Origin: Pseudoalteromonas ostreae
GTDB lineage: Bacteria > Pseudomonadota > Gammaproteobacteria > Enterobacterales > Alteromonadaceae
Length of the DNA stretch: 64,000 nt
Reading direction: 5' to 3'
Assembly (NCBI RefSeq): GCF_018069805.1
Contig: NZ_JAGPYN010000019.1
Span: forward strand, 18,025 to 82,024
Positions 38,354 through 47,888 of the stretch are shown here, piece after piece. A program made the translations under genes and the position numbers. Below the pieces are notes generated by a model. That model was not told the DNA's origin. It did not search any database and saw only the letters and a program-made list of their open reading frames with translations. Position 1 is the first letter of the stretch; the number at the start of each line of letters is the position of its first letter.

Positions 38354-41145
38354 TAAATATTTACCTCTTTTTTAGGTGTATCTGCGGTTAACTTACCTAG
38401 GCTTGCGAGTATCATTAAGGTCGCGCCGACTACGGTCATGTAAACACCTAAATCAAATACGATGGCACTGGCCAATTCCACTTTGCCGATAAATGGCACA
38501 TCAAAATATTCAAACCAGGTGGTTAAAAACGGTCGTCCAAATGCCCAACTTCCTAGCCCTGTTAACATTGCAATGGCGATACCCGAGGCAATAATCTTTC
38601 GATAGTTCACATCAAAGCGCTCAGAGATCCAAATTGAGCCATGAGCCATATATTGCAAAATAAAGGCAATTGCAGTGACTAACCCAGCAATAAACCCCCC
38701 ACCAGGTAAGTTATGACCGCGTAAGAAGATATACGCAGAGACTAATAACGCTAATGGCAATAAACTTTGTGAAATACTGGCTAATAACAGTGGATAACGT
38801 TCTCGCGCCCAAGGGCGACCTTCACTGTCGCTGGCTGGCATAAACAATGGTAGGTTAGTTAATACTTTATAAATACCTAACGCTGCAATACCCAGTACCG
38901 TGATTTCCCCTAGGGTATCAAAGCCCCTGAAATCAACCAAAATAACGTTTACCACATTGGTGCCGCCTCCGCCAGTTTTTGCATTGGCGATAAAGAAATC
39001 TGAAATTGACTCAAGCGGGCGCGTTAATAATGCATAACAAATACTGGCAATAACCACCCCCACTGCTGAAGCAATCCCTAAATCACGTAAAATACGTAAT
39101 GAACTCGACTCTTTAGGGGTGCGTTGCGGCAAGAAAAATAATGCCAGCATTAATAAAATAACTGTCACTACCTCTACGGTTAACTGAGTAAGCGCTAAAT
39201 CGGGCGCTGAAAAGCGTGTAAATGCTACTGAAACCATTAACCCTACGATTGATATCATCAATAACGATACCATCCTTGAACGATGCCAAATCAAAGTACT
39301 AATGGCACCGATGATCATTAAACCTGCACCAATGGCATTATGAAAATCGATGGGTGTACGCGGTGCAGTACCCGCCAAAGCGTTCATTTCAAACAATGGC
39401 CAACCAGCACACAGTAATACCACCCCTAACATCACAACAATGTAACGTTGCAGAGAACCATTTTCGGTGCTGCTGATTTTTGCTTGACTCCACTTAATGA
39501 TCGTATAGACAAATCGCTCAAAAGTCTTTTTAGCATTTAATGGAGGTAGTGATGCTTGGAACTTAAATAGATGTTTACGCTGAATATATATAAATACACC
39601 GCCCACGACAGCCATTGCACTCATAAGCAATGGTAAATTAAAGCCATGCCAAATTGACAGTTTAAACTGTGGTGTCGCTTCCCCAAGAACTGCTAGCGAC
39701 GCTGCTGACAAAATACCATCCACCACAAAGTTTGGAAACATACCGACTAATAAGCACAACACAACCAGTATTTCGATTGGCACGCGCATATAACGTGGGG
39801 GCTCATGCGGTGTTTTTGGTAAATTGATTGGGTCGCCATTAAAGAATACATCGTGAATAAAGCGTGCCGAATATGCCACAGAAAAAGCAGCCGCTAGAGT
39901 TGCTAATACAGGAATAAGCCACGACATAGAACCAAGTATTTGTTGATGCAAGGTTTCAGCAAAAAACATTTCTTTTGACAAGAAGCCATTTAATAGCGGC
40001 ACCCCAGCCATTGCCGCAGCGGCAACCATTGCCAGTGTGGCTGTATAGGGCATAAATCGCCACATACCATTGAGCTTGCGCATATCTCGCGTACCAGTTT
40101 CATGGTCAATAATGCCGGTGGCCATAAACAATGACGCTTTAAACGTTGCATGGTTAATAATATGAAATATTGCCGCTACGGTGGCAAGTTCAGTATCTAA
40201 CCCAAGTAATAAAGTGATCAAACCTAGATGGCTAATAGTTGAATACGCCAGCAGCCCTTTTAAATCATGCTTAAATAAAGCAATATAAGCGCCAACCAAT
40301 AGCGTTGTTAAGCCGGTCATGGCAACCAAAATAAACCAGGTATCTGTTCCAGCTAATGCTGGATAAAAACGTGCTAGTAAGAAGATACCTGCTTTTACCA
40401 TAGTCGCTGAATGCAAATAAGCACTCACTGGCGTAGGGGCCGCCATTGCATGGGGTAACCAAAAATGAAATGGGAATTGAGCTGATTTAGTAAATGCGCC
40501 AAGCAATACCAACACTAATGCAACTTCATATAAGTCATGCGATTGGATCAATATTTTGCTAGCTAAAATAACATCTAAATCATAGCTACCAACAATATCA
40601 CCGAGCAGTAATAAGCCACCTAGCAGAGCCAATCCACCGGCTCCTGTGACTGCTAATGCCATACGTGCCCCTTTGCGAGCTTCTGATTTATGCCACCAAA
40701 AACTGATTAACAAAAATGAGCTGATACTGGTTAATTCCCAAAAAAGCCATAGTTGAATCACGTTATTCGACATAACAATACCGAGCATTGCAGTCATAAA
40801 CAGCATTAAGTAACAGTATAATTTTGGCATCGAGTCATTATTACTTAAGTAATAGCGGGTATAAAAAATAACCAGCAACCCGATCCCTAAGATCATAAAG
40901 ATAAACAATAAGCTTAAGCCATCTAAGCGAAAAGCAAGCTCCATACCCAAAGCTGGGATCCATTGTGTGGTAAAGCGAATAGTTTCACCCGCTAAAACCG
41001 CTGGCGTGTGATAAATCGCAATTGCTAAAGCGCATAAGGGCGCTAGCATAGTTAAGCTCGTCGATTGATTACGAGTCAATTTGCCGGTGCAGGAAGAAAT
41101 AACACTGCCAATTAAGGATAACAGGGGTATCCAGAGCAAAGTCAT
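38353..41145 (-). CDS. mnhA: Fused Na+/H+ antiporter subunits A and B
   Basis: The first part is a NuoL-like MrpA with the [18 protein letters not shown] motif (conserved Glu) and the [10 protein letters not shown] motif. The final 140 residues or so match MrpB, with its [10 protein letters not shown] motif. The 930-residue length and the absence of a separate mnhB show an A-B fusion, the arrangement of many proteobacterial six-gene Mrp operons. The complex uses the proton gradient to expel Na+ and aids life in salty or alkaline water. It heads the operon. Confidence 0.95.
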   Translation of the reverse strand: MTLLWIPLLSLIGSVISSCTGKLTRNQSTSLTMLAPLCALAIAIYHTPAVLAGETIRFTTQWIPALGMELAFRLDGLSLLFIFMILGIGLLVIFYTRYYLSNNDSMPKLYCYLMLFMTAMLGIVMSNNVIQLWLFWELTSISSFLLISFWWHKSEARKGARMALAVTGAGGLALLGGLLLLGDIVGSYDLDVILASKILIQSHDLYEVALVLVLLGAFTKSAQFPFHFWLPHAMAAPTPVSAYLHSATMVKAGIFLLARFYPALAGTDTWFILVAMTGLTTLLVGAYIALFKHDLKGLLAYSTISHLGLITLLLGLDTELATVAAIFHIINHATFKASLFMATGIIDHETGTRDMRKLNGMWRFMPYTATLAMVAAAAMAGVPLLNGFLSKEMFFAETLHQQILGSMSWLIPVLATLAAAFSVAYSARFIHDVFFNGDPINLPKTPHEPPRYMRVPIEILVVLCLLVGMFPNFVVDGILSAASLAVLGEATPQFKLSIWHGFNLPLLMSAMAVVGGVFIYIQRKHLFKFQASLPPLNAKKTFERFVYTIIKWSQAKISSTENGSLQRYIVVMLGVVLLCAGWPLFEMNALAGTAPRTPIDFHNAIGAGLMIIGAISTLIWHRSRMVSLLMISIVGLMVSVAFTRFSAPDLALTQLTVEVVTVILLMLALFFLPQRTPKESSSLRILRDLGIASAVGVVIASICYALLTRPLESISDFFIANAKTGGGGTNVVNVILVDFRGFDTLGEITVLGIAALGIYKVLTNLPLFMPASDSEGRPWARERYPLLLASISQSLLPLALLVSAYIFLRGHNLPGGGFIAGLVTAIAFILQYMAHGSIWISERFDVNYRKIIASGIAIAMLTGLGSWAFGRPFLTTWFEYFDVPFIGKVELASAIVFDLGVYMTVVGATLMILASLGKLTADTPKKEVNI

Positions 41146-41358
41146 AGAGAGAAACCTTTTGAAGTCATAAGAGTATCAATACACTGCTAGTTAGTTTTAG
41201 TTTAGTACTGGTCATTTCGGATGGTTTTAATTTTAGCTTCAATAAACGCTTTATAGATATATAGTTATACTGATCAGGGAGGATTTTGTCTATAGTAAGC
41301 TCTCCTACCTGCTGTTATTTTGTACTATTTTAGTGCTGACAGCATATTATTTACAACT

Positions 41359-42570
41359 TTATCCCTCAATATTTTTTTTTGTCATTTTGTTTATAAAGTT
41401 CATAGGTGCTTTAAATTGCTGAAAATAGTCGCTAAATCGTAGTGGTTGATAGGTCGGATCAGTAATATGTTGCAACCATAATTGTTGATAACGCACTGAC
41501 AAAGGGATTTGTTGATATTGCATAATTGACCAGTTATGACTTGGTTTATATGCTTTAATTGGTGTTTGACAGCTATCACTTAGCTGCCAACCAGCCGGTG
41601 GTGTAAGATCATTAGCAATAAAAAGGTTCGGCGCCACCAAGCCTTTTTGATTACATAGCCACCCCTGCTTCGCTGCGGGTAACGGATACTCATCTTCAAA
41701 GCCGTTAAAGTGCATCAACTCATGTAAAAATAAACCGTAATAACTCGCCGAGTTTAAGTGCATTATGCCACCTTGCACATTGCCTGAACCCGTTGCGGTC
41801 ATCATCACTATAAAATCAAAGCCCGTTGGCCAAGCTTTATTTTGAGCTAAAGGCTGCCAATCACATTTAGCGGCATATTGTGGCTGTTGTTGGCAGTTTA
41901 TGGAATCCCCTAAATAAATAGGTTCACTAAAACAAAAGCTATCGGAGCTCGGTTGGGGCTGTTGTTGATAACGAATTTTAAATGCATTAAGTTTTGCTAA
42001 ACCTTGGCGATGATCTGTCATCATCAACACATTAAACTGACACTGCGGTTGCGCTTGTAGCTGTGAAAAGGATAATAAAAATCCCTCATGACTGGCAAAG
42101 CTTTGGTCAATACTCGCCGGTGTGGCGCCATGGTGTAATTTTAATTGTTCTGCCGCATGACTTGCAGGCAACAGGTGTTGCTCTGCCAGTGATGTTAAAT
42201 CATCCCAACGTTCTGATTGCAGTAACAATGCACTGAGTCTGCGGCGTTTATCAACACTTTGCTGAGCCACGCTAACACGCCAAAAAGGTAAAGCCGATTG
42301 TGCCAGATCATTTGTTAGTAACCGCAGTGCCCAAGCAAATTGTGCATCCGTAACAGCATTTATAGCTAATAAGTATAAGGTAGCATCAGTCAATGAATTA
42401 AGCTGAGTATTAAAATCGTCAATAAAACGATAATAACTAATAAGAATAGAATCTGGGGTATGTTTTACATGCCAAAAGGCAATATCGCGATGCTGATTAA
42501 CTGAGCTTGGTAAATATCCCAAACTCAGCATAACAACAACGCTAATAAATAATTTAACTGTCGTTTTCAC
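41359..42570 (-). CDS. Putative secreted zinc metalloprotease, M64-like
   Basis: Not recognised as a named gene. An N-terminal signal or anchor (residues 1-22) is followed by a helical domain and a C-terminal domain with HELMH at 283-287 and then FNGFEDEY. The spacing HExxHxxxxxxDEY is like the zinc site of M64 (IgA peptidase-type) and related gluzincins. The paired cysteines suit a periplasmic or exported protein. Its 5' end overlaps nlpI by 17 bases, so the two are coupled. NlpI is an adaptor for envelope proteolysis in E. coli, which makes the pairing suggestive. The metalloprotease call is inference from the motif. Confidence 0.6.
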   Translation of the reverse strand: MKTTVKLFISVVVMLSLGYLPSSVNQHRDIAFWHVKHTPDSILISYYRFIDDFNTQLNSLTDATLYLLAINAVTDAQFAWALRLLTNDLAQSALPFWRVSVAQQSVDKRRRLSALLLQSERWDDLTSLAEQHLLPASHAAEQLKLHHGATPASIDQSFASHEGFLLSFSQLQAQPQCQFNVLMMTDHRQGLAKLNAFKIRYQQQPQPSSDSFCFSEPIYLGDSINCQQQPQYAAKCDWQPLAQNKAWPTGFDFIVMMTATGSGNVQGGIMHLNSASYYGLFLHELMHFNGFEDEYPLPAAKQGWLCNQKGLVAPNLFIANDLTPPAGWQLSDSCQTPIKAYKPSHNWSIMQYQQIPLSVRYQQLWLQHITDPTYQPLRFSDYFQQFKAPMNFINKMTKKNIEG

Positions 42571-43432
42571 CAGCCATTAACTCAAGCTCTAAACGGGCAT
42601 ATTTATATTCCACAAACTCATGCACATTGGTGGCAAGTGCCAAACGAAAGAAATCTGCGGCTTGATAATCAAGCCCTTTAGCTTGATATATTTTAGCTAA
42701 ATAAAAGTAAGCTTCGCATAGCCGCTGCGCATATTCTTGTTCAGTTTTAACACCATCAGCAAGACTTGTTAAAAAGCTCTGTTCGCTCATATCGCCCAAA
42801 TAAAGTGATATTAAACTATACGCCCATTGGCTATCATCCAGCCCTTGTGCGTTGCTTTTTAAGTTTGCTAAAGCTTGCACAGGATCAGCGCTTGCTTGCG
42901 CTAGATAAAGCCATAATACCCGGTAAGGATCACTTGGCGAACGTGATAAAAACTCTTTAAGATCAGCCGCTGCAAGATTTGCTCTATCGCCATAGTAAAG
43001 AGCAATACCACGATTTAAGTAGGCATATTCGTGTTGCTCATTGAGTTCTAATGCTGAATCAAAAAATTCATAAGCTTTTTCAAATTGTTGCATCAAGGTA
43101 TGGTGAATACCTAAAAAGTTATACACTTCGGCTAAATCGGGCTTCAATTGCACAGCACGATTAAAATCAATCCGCGCCAAAGTAGACATACCTAAACTAT
43201 CAAATAATACGCCACGGTCATAAAATAATTTTGCTTGTTGATCTGGCGCTAGATCCGCACGATTTAATAATTCAGAATAACGAGCTATCGCTATTTCACT
43301 ACGAAAATCAGACGCTAAAGGCGCAGTGAAAGGCACATTCACAATCGCAGTCGGTTGTGCTTGCGAAGTAGATTGACAGGCGCTTAAAGACAGAATAGCA
43401 AACGATGCCAAGGCTATGTGTTTAAGTATCAT
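42554..43432 (-). CDS. nlpI: Outer membrane lipoprotein NlpI
   Basis: NlpI is a TPR lipoprotein that recruits substrates to the protease Prc and scaffolds cell-wall hydrolases. The lipobox LSAC puts the lipidated Cys at residue 19. TPR units are visible (KLFYDRGVLFDSLGM, AEVYNFLGIHHTLMQ, EYAYLNRGIALYYGD). The length of 292 residues matches the family. It lies directly downstream of pnp, as in E. coli, but behind a terminator. Confidence 0.93.
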   Translation of the reverse strand: MILKHIALASFAILSLSACQSTSQAQPTAIVNVPFTAPLASDFRSEIAIARYSELLNRADLAPDQQAKLFYDRGVLFDSLGMSTLARIDFNRAVQLKPDLAEVYNFLGIHHTLMQQFEKAYEFFDSALELNEQHEYAYLNRGIALYYGDRANLAAADLKEFLSRSPSDPYRVLWLYLAQASADPVQALANLKSNAQGLDDSQWAYSLISLYLGDMSEQSFLTSLADGVKTEQEYAQRLCEAYFYLAKIYQAKGLDYQAADFFRLALATNVHEFVEYKYARLELELMAGENDS

Positions 43433-43505
43433 TAAAATCCTTTATACCAAGATAAGTAGCAAACTGATAGGACAAGTGCTATCCACAGAGGTTTCATTAA
43501 AGCAT

Positions 43506-43534
43506 AAAAAAAGAGGCTATACAGCCCCTTTTTA
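43506..43534 (-). terminator. Terminator after pnp
   Basis: AAAAAGAGGCT pairs with AGCCCCTTTTT around ATAC with one mismatch, and A and T runs flank it. It separates pnp from nlpI. Confidence 0.82.
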
Positions 43535-43570
43535 TATTATCCAGAGAATATCTGGATTAAATATCAACAA

Positions 43571-45697
43571 TTAAGCGTCAGTTGGTACATCAGCTTCGGC
43601 AGCTGCTGATTCCATTGCTTCTTTGATACTTAAACGTACGCGGCCTTGACGGTCTACTTCTAGTACTTTAACTTTAACTTCTTGACCTTCAGATAGGTGA
43701 TCTGTCACGTTATTTACGCGCTCAGTGCTGATCTGAGAGATATGTACTAGGCCATCTTTACCAGGAAGAATGTTTACAAACGCACCGAAATCAACGATAC
43801 GTACAACTTTACCTTCGTAGATAGTACCTACTTCTAGTTCAGCTGTTAATTGCTCAATGCGGCTGATTGCATTTGCTGCGCTTTCACCGTCTGTTGCTGC
43901 AATTTTGATTGTACCGTCGTCACCGATTTCAATCGTAGTACCTGTTTCTTCAGTAAGTTGACGAATAGTTGCGCCGCCTTTACCGATAACTTCTGCGATT
44001 TTCTTCTGTGGTATCTTCATAGTGTAGATACGTGGAGCAAACATTGAAAGCTCTTCAGATGGAGCAGAAATCGCTTCATCCATCACACCTAAGATGTGTA
44101 AACGTGCAGCTTTTGCTTGTTTAAGCGCAATTTGCATGATTTCTTGAGTGATACCTTCAATCTTGATATCCATCTGTAGTGCAGTGATACCTGCAGCAGT
44201 ACCAGCTACTTTAAAGTCCATGTCACCTAAGTGATCTTCATCACCTAAGATGTCAGAAAGAACTACGAATTTTTCGTCTTCTTTAACTAGACCCATCGCG
44301 ATACCCGCAACAGACGCTTTAATTGGCACACCCGCATTCATAAGTGCAAGTGAAGTACCACATACTGATGCCATTGAAGATGAACCATTTGATTCAGTGA
44401 TCTCAGATACAACACGGATTGAGTAAGGGAACTCAGTCAATGTAGGCATTACAGCTTGGATACCGCGCTTAGCTAGGTTACCGTGGCCGATTTCACGACG
44501 CTTAGGAGAACCTACAAAACCAGTTTCACCTACGCAGAACGGAGGGAAGTTATAGTTAAGCATAAAGTGGTTTTTATGTGTCCCAGTTAAATCATCGATT
44601 AACTGTGAATCACGTTCTGTACCAAGTGTAGCTGTTACAAGTGCTTGTGTTTCACCACGCGTAAAGATTGCAGAACCGTGAGTACGTGGTAATACGCCAG
44701 TCATTACGTCAAGTGCACGGATCATATCTGGTTCACGACCATCGATACGTTTTTCGCCAGCAGTGATGCGCCCACGTACGATTTTCTTCTCAAGAGAACC
44801 AAATACTTTGCCAACTTCTTGCTTATCTAGTGACTCGCCTTCAACAAGCTCAGCTGTTAATACAGCAACAACTTCGTCTTTAGCTACGCCAAGTGCTTCT
44901 TTACGAGCCACTTTATCAGTGATGCGGTAAGCTTCGCCTACTTTATCAGCTGCGATTGCTGCTACTTTATCTTCTAAAGCAACGTTCTTTTCAGGTGCTG
45001 CCCAATCCCATGTAGGCTTGCCAGCTTCTGCTTTGAATTCGTTAATTGCGTTGATGATAGCTTGAGATTGCTCATGACCATATACAACCGCACCTAGCAT
45101 AACGTCTTCTGCAAGTACGTCAGCTTCTGATTCAACCATAAGTACTGCGTTATCAGTACCAGCAACAACTAAATCAAGTTGGCTTTCTTCAAGCTCTTTT
45201 AGCGTTGGGTTAAGTACGTATTCGCCGTTGATGTAACCAACGCGCGCTGCACCAATTGGACCACTGAATGGGATACCAGAGATAGCAAGTGCTGCTGAAG
45301 TACCGATCATCGCAACCATATCAGGTTGAATTTCAGGGTTAACAGAAACAACAGTAGCAATAACTTGTACTTCGTTTACAAAACCATTTGGGAAAAGTGG
45401 ACGAATTGGACGGTCAATTAGACGTGCAATAAGTGTTTCACCGTCGTTAGGACGACCTTCACGCTTTAAGAAACCACCAGGGATACGACCTGCAGCGTAC
45501 ATACGCTCTTGGTAGTTAACTGTTAGTGGGAAAAAATCTTGGCCAGGTTGTGCTTCACGCTTACCAACAACAGTAACTAATACTGATGTGTCGCCAATAC
45601 TTGCTAGTACTGCGCCGTCTGCTTGACGAGCGATTGCACCGGTTTCTAGGGTAACTGTATGTTGACCTAGTTGAAATTCTTTAATAATTGCTTGCAC
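43571..45697 (-). CDS. pnp: Polynucleotide phosphorylase
   Basis: PNPase degrades RNA 3' to 5' with phosphate and is part of the degradosome. Two RNase PH-like domains are present, with [13 protein letters not shown] in the second. A KH domain ([17 protein letters not shown]) and an S1 domain ([16 protein letters not shown]) follow. The length is 708 residues. It follows rpsO across a terminator and has a structured leader with its own -10, so it can be transcribed independently. Confidence 0.98.
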   Translation of the reverse strand: MQAIIKEFQLGQHTVTLETGAIARQADGAVLASIGDTSVLVTVVGKREAQPGQDFFPLTVNYQERMYAAGRIPGGFLKREGRPNDGETLIARLIDRPIRPLFPNGFVNEVQVIATVVSVNPEIQPDMVAMIGTSAALAISGIPFSGPIGAARVGYINGEYVLNPTLKELEESQLDLVVAGTDNAVLMVESEADVLAEDVMLGAVVYGHEQSQAIINAINEFKAEAGKPTWDWAAPEKNVALEDKVAAIAADKVGEAYRITDKVARKEALGVAKDEVVAVLTAELVEGESLDKQEVGKVFGSLEKKIVRGRITAGEKRIDGREPDMIRALDVMTGVLPRTHGSAIFTRGETQALVTATLGTERDSQLIDDLTGTHKNHFMLNYNFPPFCVGETGFVGSPKRREIGHGNLAKRGIQAVMPTLTEFPYSIRVVSEITESNGSSSMASVCGTSLALMNAGVPIKASVAGIAMGLVKEDEKFVVLSDILGDEDHLGDMDFKVAGTAAGITALQMDIKIEGITQEIMQIALKQAKAARLHILGVMDEAISAPSEELSMFAPRIYTMKIPQKKIAEVIGKGGATIRQLTEETGTTIEIGDDGTIKIAATDGESAANAISRIEQLTAELEVGTIYEGKVVRIVDFGAFVNILPGKDGLVHISQISTERVNNVTDHLSEGQEVKVKVLEVDRQGRVRLSIKEAMESAAAEADVPTDA

Positions 45698-45742
45698 TTA
45701 AAATGTTCCTTAAATGTGTTCTAATAAGTTGCCATCAAAGTA

Positions 45743-45797
45743 CCAATTACAGTACATAATTGTATTCAGTTGGAAATCAATTAAGTACTACAATTGG
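45743..45797 (-). promoter_or_regulatory. Long pnp leader hairpin, probable RNase III site
   Basis: Two 20-base arms (45743-45762 and 45778-45797) pair with only one mismatch and two G-U pairs, around a 15-base loop. A long double-stranded leader is what RNase III cuts in E. coli pnp mRNA before PNPase represses its own synthesis. The arms here start about 46 bases upstream of the pnp start codon. Confidence 0.7.
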
Positions 45798-45812
45798 CAA
45801 TGATGTGAATAA

Positions 45813-45838
45813 GCGTAGATAAACCTTTTTATCTACGC
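45813..45838 (-). promoter_or_regulatory. 5'-terminal hairpin of the pnp leader
   Basis: GCGTAGATAAA and TTTATCTACGC form a perfect 11-bp stem with a four-base loop. It begins about five bases after the predicted -10, so it would cap the 5' end of the pnp mRNA. Confidence 0.7.
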
Positions 45839-46000
45839 GCATAGTATATACCAAAGCAAGCGTAAAATGCGAGTCCACGACTTAGATAAAACTAACCACA
45901 TCAGACTCTTTGCGCTATCTAGTTTAACTGTACTGATTTATGGGGATTTTATTCGATTATTCAAGTAGTTTAATTATTAGTCAAAAGGAATTTCAGGCAC

Positions 46001-46030
46001 AAAAAAAGGAGCTATAAAGCTCCTTTTTAT
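46001..46030 (-). terminator. Terminator after rpsO
   Basis: AAAAAGGAGCT (46003-46013) and AGCTCCTTTTT (46018-46028) pair perfectly around ATAA, with a T run in the leftward direction. Confidence 0.9.
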
Positions 46031-46042
46031 GTAATCTAGTTC

Positions 46043-46312
46043 TTAGCGACGTAGGCCAAGTTCTTGGATTAACGCAGTATAACGTGCAATGTCTTTACCT
46101 TTAAGGTAATCAAGCAGTTTACGGCGAGTGCTTACTTTACGAAGCAGACCACGACGTGAGTGGAAGTCATGCTTGTGATCAGCAAAGTGACCTTGAAGCT
46201 TGTTGATATCAAAAGTAAGAAGTGCAACTTGTACTTCAGGTGAACCAGTGTCGCCTTCTGCACGTGCGAATTTTGCAATGATATCGATCTTTTCTTGATT
46301 GCTTAGTGACAT
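46043..46312 (-). CDS. rpsO: 30S ribosomal protein S15
   Basis: S15 is a primary 16S rRNA-binding protein of the platform. The 89-residue sequence shows the family core with [11 protein letters not shown], the [11 protein letters not shown] loop and LDYLK near the end. It has its own extended -10 promoter in the 108-base gap after truB and is closed by a terminator, as in E. coli. Confidence 0.98.
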   Translation of the reverse strand: MSLSNQEKIDIIAKFARAEGDTGSPEVQVALLTFDINKLQGHFADHKHDFHSRRGLLRKVSTRRKLLDYLKGKDIARYTALIQELGLRR

Positions 46313-46384
46313 AGTAACTCCAAAAATAAAATTTAAAAGGTGTCTTAGCCGATCACTAATTCAGCCAAAACGATTAGCGGGCGT

Positions 46385-46412
46385 ATTCTACCAGCTACGG
46401 CAATAACTACAA
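46385..46412 (-). promoter_or_regulatory. Predicted rpsO promoter
   Basis: On the minus strand TTGTAG (46407-46412) is 16 bases from TAGAAT (46385-46390). A TG one base before the -10 makes it an extended -10. The following ACGCCCGC is a GC-rich discriminator typical of stringently controlled genes. Confidence 0.65.
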
Positions 46413-46420
46413 GCTAAACT

Positions 46421-47371
46421 TTACGCTGTTGTTTCTTGCTGATTTGATAAGCCGCGTTTTGACTTTAAATGGCCATCAGGATTACGTTCACCTGTGCCAA
46501 TAAACACACCATCAGCAAGCACTTTGATTGCTCCTTCTGGCAGTTCAATATCAAGTACAACCGCCTGACCATGGCTAAAAGAACTACCTTGCTCTTTACT
46601 GAGCTCAACCACAGGTAAACCAACTAATGCGGTATCCATTGGCAGTAATAGTTCATCAAGATAAGTCGAAGGCGTGAGCTCTTCTTGTTTCGCTTTAACT
46701 AATAACGCTTCTAACTGCTCAAGTGACACCATTTTGTCAGCAGGGTAATGCCCTACCGCACTGCGATGCAACATGATCACATGCGCGCCACAACCCAGGT
46801 TTTCGCCTAAGTCATCGACGATAGTACGAATATAAGTACCTTTTGAAACATGGGCGGTCATTTGCACTTCGTTATTAGCTTCATCGAACTCATCTAGTGT
46901 TAAACTAAATACATTGATTTTTCTGCACTTGCGAGGAACTTCAATGCCTTCACGCGCATATTTATACAGAGGTTTGCCTTCATACTTAAGCGCTGAGTAC
47001 ATTGACGGATATTGGTCTGACTCACCTAAAAACTTAGCAATTTCTTGCTCAAGTAGGTCTTTGGTAATGTTCACATCACGCGTTTCTACTACTTCGCCAT
47101 CAGAATCTGAAGTGGTAGTACGTTCCCCCAATTTTGCTCGCACAACATAAGTTTTATCTGTATCGAGTAAAAACTGGGTAAACTTTGTGGCTTCACCAAA
47201 ACAAATTGGTAGCATGCCAGTCGCAAGCGGATCAAGCGCCCCGGTGTGCCCCGCTTTTTGCGCAAAATATATACCTTTCGCTTGCTGTAATGCCTTATTT
47301 GATGAAATGCCTTCTGGTTTGTTTAACAACAAAATACCATCAACTGGACGGCCTTTACTGCGTCTTGCCAT
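46421..47371 (-). CDS. truB: tRNA pseudouridine-55 synthase
   Basis: TruB makes the universal pseudouridine 55 in the T arm of tRNAs. The catalytic Asp is D47 in [17 protein letters not shown]-terminal PUA-like region with [11 protein letters not shown] follows. The length is 316 residues. Its start overlaps the rbfA stop by one base. Confidence 0.96.
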   Translation of the reverse strand: MARRSKGRPVDGILLLNKPEGISSNKALQQAKGIYFAQKAGHTGALDPLATGMLPICFGEATKFTQFLLDTDKTYVVRAKLGERTTTSDSDGEVVETRDVNITKDLLEQEIAKFLGESDQYPSMYSALKYEGKPLYKYAREGIEVPRKCRKINVFSLTLDEFDEANNEVQMTAHVSKGTYIRTIVDDLGENLGCGAHVIMLHRSAVGHYPADKMVSLEQLEALLVKAKQEELTPSTYLDELLLPMDTALVGLPVVELSKEQGSSFSHGQAVVLDIELPEGAIKVLADGVFIGTGERNPDGHLKSKRGLSNQQETTA

Positions 47372-47778
47372 TAGTCTTTAGTGCCTTCTTCGCTGTTGTT
47401 TTCGTCATCTACATGCTTGGCATTATCTTCACGAATGATAGAGTCCACTAAGTTAGAGATACGCATCCCTTCCATCAGTGAATTATCAACCACAAACTTA
47501 AGCTCTGGCATAATACGGGCGCGAATACGCTTACCAAGTAATGAGCGGATATAACCAGTTGCTTCATTTAATACTTTAGCGCTTTGCTTTGCTGCATCTT
47601 CATCTTGGGTGTTAAACACTGTAATAAAGATTTTTGCGTAAGATAAATCACGTGATACTTCAACAGCCGAGACTGTCACCATACCTAAACGTGGATCTTT
47701 AATTTCACGTTGCAAAATAACAGCAATCTCTTTTTGGATTTGCTGAGCAACACGATCTGTACGAGAAAACTCTCTCAT
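47371..47778 (-). CDS. rbfA: Ribosome-binding factor A
   Basis: RbfA is a KH-fold factor for late 16S/30S maturation and cold adaptation. Conserved segments are [43 protein letters not shown] (in parts, residues 8-50) and the [15 protein letters not shown] stretch. The 135-residue length is normal, with an acidic tail. It lies between infB and truB, the usual order. Confidence 0.96.
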   Translation of the reverse strand: MREFSRTDRVAQQIQKEIAVILQREIKDPRLGMVTVSAVEVSRDLSYAKIFITVFNTQDEDAAKQSAKVLNEATGYIRSLLGKRIRARIMPELKFVVDNSLMEGMRISNLVDSIIREDNAKHVDDENNSEEGTKD

Positions 47779-47844
47779 TATACTCTACTCTAAATTTATA
47801 ACTCATTGAGAAATATAAATAAGTTATTTAAATAATGAATACAC

Positions 47845-47867
47845 AAATGGGGGCTGAGCCCCCATTT
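47845..47867 (-). repeat. Hairpin between infB and rbfA
   Basis: AAATGGGGGC and GCCCCCATTT pair perfectly around TGA. No T run follows in the leftward direction, so it is more likely a partial terminator or processing/stability element inside the operon. Confidence 0.7.
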
Positions 47868-47888
47868 ATCATCTTAGTTTACGAACAA

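Larger units (their letters stand above)
45698..46000 (-). other. pnp leader and promoter region
   Basis: This gap holds a -10-like TATACT (minus strand, 45843-45848) without a good -35. Two large hairpins lie downstream of it and are listed separately. The remaining part, towards rpsO, shows no gene. Confidence 0.65.
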
